Assembly (NCBI GenBank): GCA_027067965.1
Contig: JAMOUV010000010.1
Coordinates: 594,958-658,957, forward strand
Direction of reading: 5' to 3'
Length of the DNA stretch: 64,000 nt
DNA from: Flavobacteriales bacterium
GTDB taxonomy: Bacteria; Bacteroidota; Bacteroidia; Flavobacteriales; Flavobacteriaceae
The notes under the pieces are model-generated. The model made no database searches and had not been told where the DNA came from. It worked only from the letters and a program-made list of their open reading frames with translations. How positions within the stretch are numbered: position 1 is the first letter of the stretch; every line of letters begins with the position of its first letter. A program made the translations under genes and the position numbers. Of the stretch, positions 27,182-36,518 are shown piece after piece.

Positions 27182-28522
27182 TTATACAAATTGATAACGG
27201 GAAACGAATTCGTTTAAAATTTGATTTAAATCCGGTTCGCCGATTTCTTGCAATTCATAGAACACCCGGGTATAGGGTTTATTGATTTTGATCAATCGGC
27301 TCAAGTCAATGGGCGTGCCGATAATTACTGCATCGCAATCCACATTATTAATGGTGGCTTCCAAGTCCTTAAGTTGTTGTTCACTATAACCCATAGCAGG
27401 TAATACTTTGCCGATGCCGGGATAAATGCGGTATGTTTCGGCTAATTTCCCAACAGCATATTCGCGCGGATCAATAATTTCGGCGGCGCCGTATTTTTGG
27501 GCCGCCACGGTTCCCGCACCGATTTTCATTTCACCGTGGGTCAAGGTGGGGCCATCTTCAATGACCAGCACCCGTTTTCCTTTGATAATTTCGGGATTTT
27601 GTACTTTAATAGGGGAGGCCGCTTCAATGATTACTGCCGAAGGATTGACTTTGGAAGTATTATTTCTGACGGTTAAAATACCTTCGGGCGGTGCGGTATC
27701 GATTTTATTTATTACCACCACATCGGCCATGCGTAAATTCACTTCGCCGGGATAATAACTGAGTTCATGCCCCGGACGGTGCGGATCGGCAACCGTGATG
27801 GTCAAGTCGGACCTAAAAAAGGAAAAATCATTATTTCCACCGTCCCATAAAATAATATCGCAGCCATCCGGATCATTTTCGGCGGCGCGTAAAATGGCTT
27901 CGTAATCCACACCGGCATAAATTACATTGCCACGAACGATATGGGGTTCGTATTCTTCCATTTCTTCAATGGTGCAATGATGTTTTTCCAAATCTTCCAA
28001 AGTGGCAAAACGTTGTACCTTTTGCGCCGCCAAATTGCCGTAAGGCATCGGATGTCGTACCGCTACTACTTTTAATCCTTTATCCATTAAGTATTCAATC
28101 ACTTTTCGAGAAGTTTGACTTTTACCGCATCCGGTTCGGGTGGCCACTATGGAAATAACCGGCTTGGAACTTTTAAGCATGGTAGATTTCGGACCTAAAA
28201 GTAAAAAATTCGCTCCCGCGGCATTTACAACCGCACTTAAGTTCATCACTTTGGAATAAGGAACGTCACTATAAGAAAATACACATTCGTCCACCTCATA
28301 TCGGCGAATTAATTCGGGTAAATCTTCTTCCGCAAAAATCGGAATGCCGTCGGGATAAAGTTTTCCCGCCAATTCGGGCGGGTATTTACGTCCTTCGATG
28401 TCGGGAATTTGAGCGGCGGTAAAGGCCACTACATGATAATTTTCATTATCTCTGTAGTAGGTATTGAAATTATGAAAATCTCTTCCGGCCGCACCGAGTA
28501 TTATTACATTTTTTTTCTTCAT
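27182..28522 (-). CDS. Cyclic 2,3-diphosphoglycerate synthase family GTPase-like protein
   Basis: 446 residues. The start (KNVIILGAAGRDFHNFNT) has a Rossmann GAAGRDF pattern, followed by VATRTGCGKSQTSR (127-140) as a P-loop and VVINKID (about 259-265) as the NKxD guanine-specificity motif. The overall architecture matches the family named from the methanogen enzyme that cyclises 2,3-diphosphoglycerate using ATP, a thermoprotectant solute in hyperthermophilic archaea. Bacterial members are numerous and their substrate is untested, so the name gives family rather than proven reaction. It is monocistronic, with its own terminator. Confidence 0.82.
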   Translation of the reverse strand: MKKKNVIILGAAGRDFHNFNTYYRDNENYHVVAFTAAQIPDIEGRKYPPELAGKLYPDGIPIFAEEDLPELIRRYEVDECVFSYSDVPYSKVMNLSAVVNAAGANFLLLGPKSTMLKSSKPVISIVATRTGCGKSQTSRKVIEYLMDKGLKVVAVRHPMPYGNLAAQKVQRFATLEDLEKHHCTIEEMEEYEPHIVRGNVIYAGVDYEAILRAAENDPDGCDIILWDGGNNDFSFFRSDLTITVADPHRPGHELSYYPGEVNLRMADVVVINKIDTAPPEGILTVRNNTSKVNPSAVIIEAASPIKVQNPEIIKGKRVLVIEDGPTLTHGEMKIGAGTVAAQKYGAAEIIDPREYAVGKLAETYRIYPGIGKVLPAMGYSEQQLKDLEATINNVDCDAVIIGTPIDLSRLIKINKPYTRVFYELQEIGEPDLNQILNEFVSRYQFV

Positions 28523-28675
28523 AACGGATATGTTTATTGTTTTTCGATGTATTTTGTAATGACAAAAAACGAATTCGGCTCAAAAATATAATTTTAATTT
28601 TAAATTCCAATGAACGAATCGAATTTTTTTGTCATATTAATATGGCACGGTTTTTTATTTTGAACGAAAATAAAT

Positions 28676-28683
28676 TAATTTTG
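28676..28683 (+). promoter_or_regulatory. Putative -7 element of the DUF59 gene
   Basis: TAATTTTG fits TAnnTTTG and lies 23 bp before the start at 28707. A TTTG at 28659-28662 is closer than usual for -33 (13 bp). Confidence 0.5.
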
Positions 28684-28706
28684 CCATTTAGTAAAACTAT
28701 CTTAAG

Positions 28707-29033
28707 ATGAAGAAAAACGCCGAAGAAATAAAGAAAATAGAAAACGACATTTATGAATTACTCAAGCAAGTGATTGACCCGGAAATAGGAATCGATATTA
28801 TTAATTTGGGATTGATATATAATATCGTATATGATGGTGATAAAAAGGTCTATATAGAAATGACCTTATCTACTCCCGCTTGCCCTTTAAGTGATGCTTT
28901 GGTATCAGCCGTCAAAAATATTATTAAACAGAAGTATCCCGATTTTGATGTGGAAGTGGATTTGGTTTTCGATCCGCCGTGGGATGCCTCCATGATAAGC
29001 GACGAAGGAAAAATGAGATTGGGTATGATGTAA
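28707..29033 (+). CDS. DUF59/MIP18-family iron-sulfur assembly factor (SufT-like)
   Basis: 108 residues with the family pattern DPEIGIDIINLGLIYNI (24-40), then the conserved motif TLSTPACPLSDAL (53-65) with one cysteine near 59, and DPPWDASMISDEGK near 88-101. MIP18/SufT/PaaD-type proteins help deliver Fe-S clusters to apo-proteins. No suf or isc genes are in the window, so the specific client is unknown. It is a single gene in front of the tandem membrane proteins. Confidence 0.93.
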   Translation: MKKNAEEIKKIENDIYELLKQVIDPEIGIDIINLGLIYNIVYDGDKKVYIEMTLSTPACPLSDALVSAVKNIIKQKYPDFDVEVDLVFDPPWDASMISDEGKMRLGMM

Positions 29034-29108
29034 ACCCGAAATTTGACAAATATCATTTTCTTGATAAAGGAATTACTTTATATTGCCTATAACAAAAAAA
29101 TCGAAGCC

Positions 29109-29534
29109 ATGAAAAAATTGTTGTTTAGTTTTGTTTTATTAGCATTACCTGTCTTATCTTATGCAAGCAAGGCGGATCTCTTTAGTTATGATGTTCAAAA
29201 AGTGAAGGCGTTATTTGTTAATGCGGACGCATTGGACCATTTTGTTGAAATGAATCGGGATATAAATTTATTGGAAAAAATAAATCCCGCTATTGCTAAT
29301 TGGAAGAATAATGCATCCGAATCCATTAATCTATTTGATAAAGGGCCGGAAAAATTAATGGGAATTCCACCGTTTTGGTGGGGATTTTTCCTCAACTGGG
29401 TAGGAGTTTTGTTGGTTTACTTGCTCACTGACCATAACAAAGAATATACGCGAGATGCCTTAATCGGATTCCTTGTAGGGACAGTTATCTATGTAGGATT
29501 TTACTTCTGCTGGTGGGGTAGTTGGTTATGGTAA
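29109..29534 (+). CDS. Small membrane protein, first of two tandem paralogues
   Basis: I do not recognise a named family. 141 residues: signal peptide (MKKLLFSFVLLALPVLSYA), then ADLFSYDVQKVKALFVNADALDHFVE (20-45, split here), a polar helix, the motif MGIPPFWWGFFL (about 84-95) and two membrane segments ending in WWGSWLW. The copy at 29700 has the same three blocks in order. The frame extends upstream to 29043, but the ATG at 29109 starts the signal peptide. The topology is probably a periplasmic or lumenal head plus a two-helix hairpin. Confidence 0.7.
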   Translation: MKKLLFSFVLLALPVLSYASKADLFSYDVQKVKALFVNADALDHFVEMNRDINLLEKINPAIANWKNNASESINLFDKGPEKLMGIPPFWWGFFLNWVGVLLVYLLTDHNKEYTRDALIGFLVGTVIYVGFYFCWWGSWLW

Positions 29535-29699
29535 TGCACCCCTGTGTGTCTGAATGAAATACGAATACATTTTGTTAAGTTTTAATGGAATGTGAAAGAG
29601 ATATGAATATGATATAATTATTCCGAGTGAGAATAATTAATATGAAAGAAATAATAATCCTTTTGAATTAATCTATTAACCAATTAAAATAAAGTAATA

Positions 29700-30134
29700 A
29701 TGAAAAAACTATTTGTTTTGCTCATTTCGTTCCTTTTAATGGGAAATGCCTTTGCCTCAACGGCGGACCTGTTCCATTATGACACCAATAAGGTGAAAAC
29801 TGCTTTTATCAATGCGGATGCTTTAGATATGATGGTATCGGCTACACAAGCTACCCTTAATGATTTGGACATGAATGTTCCTTTATTGGCCAATTTTAAA
29901 GCCGAAACCTCATCAATGATGATGTCTGAGGATGTAATGGGTATTCCTGCGTTTTGGTGGGGATGTATCCTTGGAGTCATCGGTATATTGATTGTATATC
30001 TGGTTAGCGAAGATAGCGAAGCCACCAAGAAAGCATTATGGGGTTGTGTGGTCGGCTATCTCTTCTGGGGTGTAGTTTGGGTCGTATATTACGGATTGAT
30101 TCTAGGTGCATGGTCTGCGGCCGGAGCATATTAA
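29700..30134 (+). CDS. Small membrane protein, second tandem paralogue
   Basis: 144 residues, about 35-40% identical by eye to the gene at 29109: same signal peptide style, ADLFHYDTNKVKTAFINADALDMMV (21-45, split here), MGIPAFWWGCILGVIGIL near 80-97 and a C-terminal segment ending in Gly/Ala residues instead of WWGSWLW. The gap between the two genes is 165 bp, so they may share one promoter or have two. Downstream is a strong terminator. The paired copies suggest a gene duplication with divergence. Confidence 0.72.
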   Translation: MKKLFVLLISFLLMGNAFASTADLFHYDTNKVKTAFINADALDMMVSATQATLNDLDMNVPLLANFKAETSSMMMSEDVMGIPAFWWGCILGVIGILIVYLVSEDSEATKKALWGCVVGYLFWGVVWVVYYGLILGAWSAAGAY

Positions 30135-30162
30135 ATTGGTCGAGTAATAAACATTTTATAAT

Positions 30163-30190
30163 AAATCCGGCTTCGGCCGGATTTTTTTTG
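30163..30190 (+). terminator. Rho-independent terminator after the tandem membrane proteins
   Basis: The stem ATCCGGC/GCCGGAT (30165-30171 and 30176-30182) closes on a UUCG tetraloop and is followed by eight T residues. Confidence 0.92.
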
Positions 30191-30221
30191 TATTTTCCGA
30201 TTACTATTAAGAAAAATCGAA

Positions 30222-30229
30222 TAACTTTG
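30222..30229 (+). promoter_or_regulatory. Putative -7 element of the SpoU methyltransferase gene
   Basis: TAACTTTG, a TAnnTTTG match, 21 bp before the chosen start. Confidence 0.5.
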
Positions 30230-30250
30230 TTTTTTGTAAAGTTAGCGGGC

Positions 30251-30799
30251 ATGATTCGAAAACTTAAACTGGATGAATTGGGGCGAAAAAGTATCGAAGA
30301 ATTCAAAAAAGGTAAAAAAACACCCCTTATGCTTATTTTGGATAATATCCGGAGTTTAAATAATATAGGTTCTTTTTTTAGAACGGCGGATGCTTTTGCA
30401 TTGGAAAAAATCTATTTGACCGGCTTTACCGCCACCCCGCCGCATCGCGAAATTCATAAAACCGCCTTGGGGGCCACGGAGTCCGTTGATTGGGTATATG
30501 AAAAAAATCTGGTTGATTTGCTAAAAAAAATCAAAGAAAAAAATATATTTATTCTGGCCGCCGAACAAACCGACAAATCACTTTCGCTGGAAAAATTTTG
30601 TCCGCCGAAAGATCAAAAAATCGCCGTCATTTTCGGGAATGAAGTGGGGGGCGTAAGCGAAGATGCGCTGGCCTTTGTGGATGAAGTCATTGAAATTCCG
30701 CAATTCGGCACCAAACATTCGTTCAATGTATCGGTGAGTGCCGGAATTGTTTTATGGGATATTTTTGCAAAAATGAATTATTATAATTTATGCGATTAA
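30251..30799 (+). CDS. SpoU-family tRNA/rRNA 2'-O-methyltransferase
   Basis: 182 residues with the SPOUT knot. Motif 1 is NIRSLNNIGSFFRTADAF (with Arg44), motif 2 is VIFGNEVGGV (126-135) and motif 3 is KHSFNVSVSAGIVLWD (155-170, with the catalytic-site Asn). Such enzymes use S-adenosylmethionine to methylate a ribose in tRNA (TrmH-like, position 18) or rRNA (RlmB-like); the short length without an N-terminal domain fits TrmH better, but this is not decided. Start at ATG 30251, just after a -7 element; the frame runs back to 30038 through the terminator, which is implausible. It overlaps the following lipoprotein gene by 10 bp. Confidence 0.9.
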   Translation: MIRKLKLDELGRKSIEEFKKGKKTPLMLILDNIRSLNNIGSFFRTADAFALEKIYLTGFTATPPHREIHKTALGATESVDWVYEKNLVDLLKKIKEKNIFILAAEQTDKSLSLEKFCPPKDQKIAVIFGNEVGGVSEDALAFVDEVIEIPQFGTKHSFNVSVSAGIVLWDIFAKMNYYNLCD

Positions 30800-31347
30800 T
30801 TGTTTTTTTTCTTTTGCTTATTTTATGGACGGCATGTAATAAGGAAAATGCCCCTTCCGTAGGAACGCAAACCATTCATTCGGTCAAGTATTTTAAAGTC
30901 AAAGATTCCATACCCGCAGTGCCCGAGTCGGCTTTGGATACATTTACTTCTTGGAAACAACTGGTGGGGTATTTTCATATCAAAGACTCGATTACCGAAG
31001 AAGAATTAAAGGATCGTTTGGAATTAATTAGCGGCGGGCTGCAAAGAATCAAACAAAGACCTTTCCCCGTTAAATTAAATAAAGTGGAGATAAAAAGCAG
31101 GTTATTGGCCTTGGAAAATGAAGTTTACCAATTGCGATGGGTATTAAAAAAAGAATATGTATCTCCTTCACCGGATAGTTTATTCCGGCGATTGCTGGAT
31201 GCTTATGCCGGGCTGGTTATCCAAATTAAACAACATTCCGCGGAGAAAGAAAATTTCGAAGAAATTTTTAAAGCCAAACAAGAACGGGATTCTCTTTTAT
31301 TGGAAAAATTAAAAAAAGAAACCGAAGTGTCGCCCGGGCAAGAATAA
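30790..31347 (+). CDS. Lipoprotein of unknown function
   Basis: 185 residues beginning MRLIVFFLLLILWTAC, so Cys16 is the lipid anchor. The mature part is acidic and basic in turn and strongly helical, with long runs of K, E and L that suggest a coiled-coil periplasmic rod; no family motif recognised. Its start lies inside the last codons of the SpoU gene, implying a shared transcript. It precedes the ATP synthase operon, which has its own promoter. Confidence 0.65.
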   Translation: MRLIVFFLLLILWTACNKENAPSVGTQTIHSVKYFKVKDSIPAVPESALDTFTSWKQLVGYFHIKDSITEEELKDRLELISGGLQRIKQRPFPVKLNKVEIKSRLLALENEVYQLRWVLKKEYVSPSPDSLFRRLLDAYAGLVIQIKQHSAEKENFEEIFKAKQERDSLLLEKLKKETEVSPGQE

Positions 31348-31461
31348 CAATTTGAAGCCGGGAGATTAATTTTAAAATCACGTTTTTCCGTCACACCGTT
31401 TTAATAAAAATGAGACCTTTCCCGACATGGATTTTTTTATATAATTTGTCAATAACTTTTC

Positions 31462-31493
31462 TTTGAAAAATCCAAGGGAATTCCTTATTTTTG
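31462..31493 (+). promoter_or_regulatory. Promoter of the ATP synthase operon
   Basis: TTTG at 31462-31465 and TATTTTTG at 31486-31493 are separated by 20 bp, the canonical spacing of the Bacteroidota housekeeping promoter (TTTG, 17-23 bp, TAnnTTTG). The -7 box ends 33 bp before the atpB ATG. It is the most complete promoter in the window. Confidence 0.8.
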
Positions 31494-31526
31494 CCCGACA
31501 AATAATAGGACAAACGAAAGAACCGG

Positions 31527-32636
31527 ATGAAAAATATTTTTATTAGACCCATTGCTCTTTTGCTTTTATTGATTTTGCCCTACGGTTTATCGGCTGAAGG
31601 AGGCGAAGACAATGCACAACACGGCGAAAAAAAAGAAGGTTTAAACGTAGGCGAACTCATCGCCCATCATACGAGCGATTCGCATGATTATGTGATAGAA
31701 ATACCGTTTTTTCATTACACCTTGCATTTGCCGGTTATCTTATGGACCGATAAAGGATTGAGCGTTTTTTCTTCAGGAAAATTCCAAGGTGATAACGAAG
31801 GAAAAGTAGTAGTCACGGACAAAAAAGGGAATAAATTTGTCAAAATCCACGAGGTAATTTATTATGCCGACAAAGTAAAGGATAATCCGCATCCCAATGT
31901 ATTCGATTATGACAGCCGGCCCTTGGATTTTTCTTTTACACGCAATGCATTGGCCATTCTTTTTGTCTTTATTTTGTTGTTACTAATCATTCATTTTACC
32001 AAAAAAGCATACGAAAACCGGTATAAATTGCCCAAAGGAATAGCCGGATTTATCGAACCCATTATATTATTTATCAGGGACGAAGTGGCCATACCCAACA
32101 TCGGCCCCAAGAAGTATGAAAAATATATGCCTTATTTGTTGTCTGTATTTTTCTTTATTCTGCTCAGTAATTTGATAGGACTTATTCCTTTTGCACCTTT
32201 CGGGCATAACATTACGGGCAATATAGTGGTCACCTTTGTTTTGGCCCTTTTTACCTTTATATTGACTACCGTCGGAGGAACCAAGCATTATTGGAAACAT
32301 ATATTCAACCCGCCGGTGCCGCATGCCATTAAGCCCATCATGATTCCGGTGGAAATCTTAGGAATGTTCATCAAGCCGTTTGCCTTGATGGTTCGTTTGT
32401 TTGCCAATATGTTTGCCGGACACACCATATTGATTAGTTTGGTGGCCTTAATATTTATATTCGGAACCGTATTATTTGCTCCCGTTTCGGGCGCGTTTTA
32501 CGTGTTTATGGGATTCATTAAAATTTTAGTGGCATTTTTGCAAGCGTATGTGTTTACCATCTTATCCGCCTTGTTTATAGGTTTGGCGGTGGAAGACCAC
32601 GAAGAACATGAAGAACACGAACATCAACCGGCATAA
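31527..32636 (+). CDS. atpB: F0F1 ATP synthase subunit a
   Basis: The membrane stator subunit with the two proton half-channels. 369 residues. The N-terminal region up to about 140 carries a signal-peptide-like start (LLLLILPYGLSAE) and a soluble extension, common in Bacteroidota subunit a. The conserved pore motif MVRLFANMFAGH near 288-299 has the essential Arg, and about six membrane segments follow the extension. A His/Glu-rich tail (EDHEEHEEHEHQ) ends the protein. It is the first gene of atpBEFHAG, with no atpI upstream. Confidence 0.95.
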   Translation: MKNIFIRPIALLLLLILPYGLSAEGGEDNAQHGEKKEGLNVGELIAHHTSDSHDYVIEIPFFHYTLHLPVILWTDKGLSVFSSGKFQGDNEGKVVVTDKKGNKFVKIHEVIYYADKVKDNPHPNVFDYDSRPLDFSFTRNALAILFVFILLLLIIHFTKKAYENRYKLPKGIAGFIEPIILFIRDEVAIPNIGPKKYEKYMPYLLSVFFFILLSNLIGLIPFAPFGHNITGNIVVTFVLALFTFILTTVGGTKHYWKHIFNPPVPHAIKPIMIPVEILGMFIKPFALMVRLFANMFAGHTILISLVALIFIFGTVLFAPVSGAFYVFMGFIKILVAFLQAYVFTILSALFIGLAVEDHEEHEEHEHQPA

Positions 32637-32659
32637 TCAAAAAAATAAGAAACCATTAA

Positions 32660-32890
<231 letters not shown>

Positions 32891-32894
32891 AAAC

Positions 32895-32930
32895 GGAAAA
32901 ATCCCGTAACGATTGGTTGCGGGATTTTCC
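32895..32930 (+). promoter_or_regulatory. Intercistronic hairpin between atpE and atpF
   Basis: The stem AAAATCCCGTAAC/GTTGCGGGATTTT (32898-32910 and 32916-32928, one U-G pair) with loop GATTG lies 4 bp past atpE. It is followed by CCATTTATTTAA rather than a clean T-run, so it could be a weak terminator or a 3' stabiliser of the atpE message. Confidence 0.6.
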
Positions 32931-32972
32931 ATTTATTTAATCAAAAAAAATAACAAAAAAATATAGCACACT

Positions 32973-33464
32973 ATGAGTTTGACATCACCTGAAACCCTCG
33001 TATTTTGGATGACCTTATTCTTCCTGATTTTTGCCTATTTATTGACCAAAATGGGATGGAAACCTATTTTGAATGCCGTAAAGGAAAGGGAGAAATCCAT
33101 CGAACAAGCCGTTTTGGAAGCCGAAAAAGTGCGCGAAGAAATGGCCAAACTTAAGGCCGATAACGAAAAATTGCTCAAACAAGCCCGCGAAGAACGGGAA
33201 AACATTTTGAAAGAAGCCCGCGAACTTAAAAATAAAATTTTGGCCGAAGCCAAAACGGAAGCCGAAAAAATGAGAAACGAAGAATTGGCTAAGACCAAAA
33301 AACTCATTGCAGCCGAACGCGAAGCAGCCGTGAAAGATATACAAAACCAAGTAGCGGAAATTTCTTTGGAAATAGCCGAAAAAGTTATCGGGGAACAATT
33401 TTCCGATAAAGCAAAACAAATCGCTTATATCAAGAAAAATTTATCGGAATTAAAGTTAAATTGA
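32973..33464 (+). CDS. atpF: F0F1 ATP synthase subunit b
   Basis: 163 residues: one N-terminal membrane helix (about 9-26, ETLVFWMTLFFLIFAYLL) followed by a long right-handed coiled coil of E/K/A/R residues that links F0 to the top of F1, ending in a Leu-rich dimerisation end. No insertions. It is 1 bp from atpH. Confidence 0.96.
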   Translation: MSLTSPETLVFWMTLFFLIFAYLLTKMGWKPILNAVKEREKSIEQAVLEAEKVREEMAKLKADNEKLLKQAREERENILKEARELKNKILAEAKTEAEKMRNEELAKTKKLIAAEREAAVKDIQNQVAEISLEIAEKVIGEQFSDKAKQIAYIKKNLSELKLN

Positions 33465-33465
33465 C

Positions 33466-34008
33466 ATGAGTAAATTTTCAAAAGCGGCAAAGCGTTACGT
33501 AAAAGCATATTTCGAATTGGCCCGCGAAGCCGGAAAACTCGAGGAAGCGGCCGCCGATATGAAATTGATACGTAATACGCTAAAAAATAATCCCGAACTC
33601 AAACATTTTCTCAAACAACCCGTGATCGGGAATCTGCAAAAATATCAAGCCATTCAAAAGATTTTCGGTGACAAAATATCACCTCTTACGGCCAATTTAT
33701 TACAACTCTTGGCCCGTAAAAACCGAATGGATATCTTGGAAGACATTGCCGGACTCTTCGATGAATTTTACCGGAAACATCTCGGTGTGGTGGAAGCCGT
33801 TTTGACCACAGCCGTTCAACCGGACGAAGAAGTTATCAAAGCATTTCATGAAAAAGTAAAAGAACTAACCGGCAAGGAAAATGCGGTATTGAAAACCAAA
33901 GTCGATCCCGCAATCATCGGCGGATATATTCTTCAAATCGGAGATTTGAAAATAGACGACAGCATCAAAGGAAAACTACAAAAAATAAAATCGAATTTAA
34001 TTGTATAA
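33466..34008 (+). CDS. atpH: F0F1 ATP synthase subunit delta
   Basis: 180 residues with an N-terminal helical bundle (SKAAKRYVKAYFELARE at the start, the family entry motif) and a C-terminal part containing VKVDPAIIGGY-like DPAIIGGYILQIGD near 153-166, diagnostic for delta/OSCP. It links subunit b to the F1 head. The gene follows atpF by 1 bp and precedes atpA by 21 bp. Confidence 0.96.
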   Translation: MSKFSKAAKRYVKAYFELAREAGKLEEAAADMKLIRNTLKNNPELKHFLKQPVIGNLQKYQAIQKIFGDKISPLTANLLQLLARKNRMDILEDIAGLFDEFYRKHLGVVEAVLTTAVQPDEEVIKAFHEKVKELTGKENAVLKTKVDPAIIGGYILQIGDLKIDDSIKGKLQKIKSNLIV

Positions 34009-34029
34009 TAAACGGATAAAATTACCATT

Positions 34030-35616
34030 ATGGCAGAAATAAAGGCATCTGAAATTTCAGCAATCATCAAAGAACAATTACAACAGACCGATACAACGGC
34101 CGGTTTGGACGAAACCGGTGTGGTCTTGGAGGTAGGAGACGGAATTGCACGTGCATACGGACTCAACAATGCCCAATCGGGCGAATTGGTCCAATTCGAA
34201 AACGGCAGCGAAGGTGTGGTTTTGAACCTCGAAGAAGACAATGTGGGAATCGTAATTCTCGGTCCCTATACCGATATTAAAGAAGGTTCGTCGGTCAAAC
34301 GTTTGAACAGAATTATGTCCATTCCGGTAGGCGAAGGACTTATCGGACGGGTTATCAATACCCTCGGGCATCCTGTGGACGGAAAAGGACCTATCCAAGG
34401 CGAGTTGATTCACCTGCCATTGGAACGCAAAGCCCCCGGCGTAATTTATCGTGAACCCGTAAAAGAACCGCTTCAAACCGGTATCAAGGCCATCGACGCC
34501 ATGATTCCCATCGGACGCGGACAAAGGGAATTGATTATCGGTGACCGGCAAACCGGTAAAACAACCGTGGCCATCGATACCATCATGAACCAAAGAGAAA
34601 ATTACGAAAAAGGCGAACCTGTTTATTGTATTTATGTAGCCATCGGCCAAAAAGCATCGACCGTGGCCCAGATTCATAAAAAATTGGAAGAAGCCGGCGC
34701 TATGGATTATACCGTTATCGTAGCGGCCAATGCGTCGGACCCCGCACCAATGCAAGTATATGCGCCTTATGCGGGTGCGGCCATCGGAGAATTTTTCCGC
34801 GATACCGGCCGTCCGGCTCTTATCGTTTATGACGATTTGTCCAAGCAAGCCGTGGCCTATCGAGAAGTATCGCTCTTGCTTCGTCGTCCGCCCGGACGTG
34901 AAGCATATCCCGGTGACGTATTCTACTTGCACTCCCGGTTATTGGAACGGGCGGCCAAAATTATCGAAGACGATAATGTGGCCCGAAAAATGAATGACTT
35001 GCCCGAACCTTTGAAAAATAAAGTGAAAGGTGGCGGCTCCCTGACGGCATTGCCCATCATCGAAACCCAAGCGGGTGACGTGGCCGCCTATATTCCTACC
35101 AATGTGATTTCCATCACCGACGGACAGATTTTCTTGGAAGCCGATTTATTCAATGCGGGTATCCGTCCGGCTATTAATGTGGGAATTTCCGTTTCTCGAG
35201 TTGGTGGTTCGGCCCAAATCAAACCGATGAAAAAAGTAGCGGGAACACTCAAACTCGACCAAGCACAATACCGCGAATTGGAAGCATTTGCCAAATTCGG
35301 TTCCGATTTGGACCCCGTTACCTTAAATGTCATTGAAAAAGGTAAAAGAAACGTGGAAATTCTCAAGCAACCGCAACACCAACCCATGCCGGTGGAAGAA
35401 CAAGTAGCCATTATATTCGTGGGAACCAAAAACCTTTTGCGTAAAGTGCCCGTGAATAAAGTGAAGGATTTTGAAAAAGAATATTTGGAATACCTCCGCA
35501 TGAAGCATCGCGATTTGTTGGACAGAATCCGAAACGGCGAATGGAACGATGAGATTGCCGAGGTTTTGGAAAAAGTGGCACGTGAAATTGCCAAAACATT
35601 TGAAACCGAAGAATAA
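34030..35616 (+). CDS. atpA: F0F1 ATP synthase subunit alpha
   Basis: The non-catalytic nucleotide-binding subunit. 528 residues. The beta-barrel N-terminus contains [13 protein letters not shown] (33-45); the P-loop GDRQTGKT is at 171-178; the arginine-finger segment [11 protein letters not shown] is near 383-393. The C-terminal helical domain is of normal length. Position between atpH and atpG is standard. Confidence 0.98.
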   Translation: MAEIKASEISAIIKEQLQQTDTTAGLDETGVVLEVGDGIARAYGLNNAQSGELVQFENGSEGVVLNLEEDNVGIVILGPYTDIKEGSSVKRLNRIMSIPVGEGLIGRVINTLGHPVDGKGPIQGELIHLPLERKAPGVIYREPVKEPLQTGIKAIDAMIPIGRGQRELIIGDRQTGKTTVAIDTIMNQRENYEKGEPVYCIYVAIGQKASTVAQIHKKLEEAGAMDYTVIVAANASDPAPMQVYAPYAGAAIGEFFRDTGRPALIVYDDLSKQAVAYREVSLLLRRPPGREAYPGDVFYLHSRLLERAAKIIEDDNVARKMNDLPEPLKNKVKGGGSLTALPIIETQAGDVAAYIPTNVISITDGQIFLEADLFNAGIRPAINVGISVSRVGGSAQIKPMKKVAGTLKLDQAQYRELEAFAKFGSDLDPVTLNVIEKGKRNVEILKQPQHQPMPVEEQVAIIFVGTKNLLRKVPVNKVKDFEKEYLEYLRMKHRDLLDRIRNGEWNDEIAEVLEKVAREIAKTFETEE

Positions 35617-35621
35617 AACTC

Positions 35622-36497
35622 ATGGCTAACCTAAAAGACATACGAACCCGGATTTCGTCGGTGAAGTCCACCATGCAGATAACCAATGCCATGAAAATGG
35701 TATCGGCTGCCAAATTGAAAAAGGCGCAAGAAGCCATTGAAAACATGCGCCCTTATGCCGAGAAATTGAATGAAATTTTGAAAACTTTGGTGGATGCGGG
35801 AACCGACGAAACAAATGTATATGGAGAAGAACGTCCGGTTAAAAAAGTACTTTTGGTGTCCATCACATCGAATCGCGGATTGTGTGGTGCGTTGAATTCC
35901 AATGTGGTTAAAAAAGTCAATGAATTGGCTGAAAATTATTCCGGCAAAGCCGGGGTGGATGTCTTAACCATCGGAAAAAGAGGTTTTGATATTTTGAAGA
36001 AAACACAAAATGTGGTGGAAAACCGTTCGGATCTGTTGGACAAAAAAATTGAATACGGTCAAGTGTCGGAAGTAGCCGAAAAAGTGATGAAAGATTTTAC
36101 GGAAGGAATTTATGATAAAATCATTTTGGTTTATAATCAATTTGTCAATCCGGCGGTGCAACGCGTAACGGAAGAACAATTTTTGCCCGTTCCGAAAGAT
36201 GAAACGCAAGATTCCGCTTCGCCCGTTCAAATCGATTACATTTTCGAGCCGGATCAACAAACCATATTGAAAGAATTGGTTCCCAAATCACTTAAAATGA
36301 AATTCTTCCGTGCCATTCGCGAAGCATGGGCATCGGAACACGGCGCCCGGATGACCGCCATGCACAAGGCCACCGATAATGCCAAAGAAATGGTTTCGGA
36401 CCTGACCTTGCAATATAACAAAGCCCGTCAAGCGGTGATTACGGGAGAAATTCTCGAAATTGTAAGCGGGGCCGAAGCATTAAAAAACCAAGGATAA
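35622..36497 (+). CDS. atpG: F0F1 ATP synthase subunit gamma
   Basis: The central rotor shaft, 291 residues. The N-terminal helix ANLKDIRTRISSVKSTMQIT (2-21, conserved RI.S...T.QIT) and the C-terminal helix MTAMHKATDNAKEM...YNKARQAVITGEILEIVSGAEAL (split near 246-288) form the coiled coil; the SITSNRGLCGALNSNV segment near 79-94 is diagnostic. Last gene of the operon; atpD and atpC do not follow, as is common in Bacteroidota where they form a separate operon. Confidence 0.97.
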   Translation: MANLKDIRTRISSVKSTMQITNAMKMVSAAKLKKAQEAIENMRPYAEKLNEILKTLVDAGTDETNVYGEERPVKKVLLVSITSNRGLCGALNSNVVKKVNELAENYSGKAGVDVLTIGKRGFDILKKTQNVVENRSDLLDKKIEYGQVSEVAEKVMKDFTEGIYDKIILVYNQFVNPAVQRVTEEQFLPVPKDETQDSASPVQIDYIFEPDQQTILKELVPKSLKMKFFRAIREAWASEHGARMTAMHKATDNAKEMVSDLTLQYNKARQAVITGEILEIVSGAEALKNQG

Positions 36498-36518
36498 AAA
36501 TTAACCATCCCATACAAT

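Noticed and set aside
30038..30250. N-terminal extension of the SpoU methyltransferase
   Set aside because: It would run through the upstream membrane protein gene and its rho-independent terminator.
34078..34932. 284-codon minus-strand frame opposite atpA
   Set aside because: atpA is unambiguous on the other strand; this is a shadow caused by codon composition.
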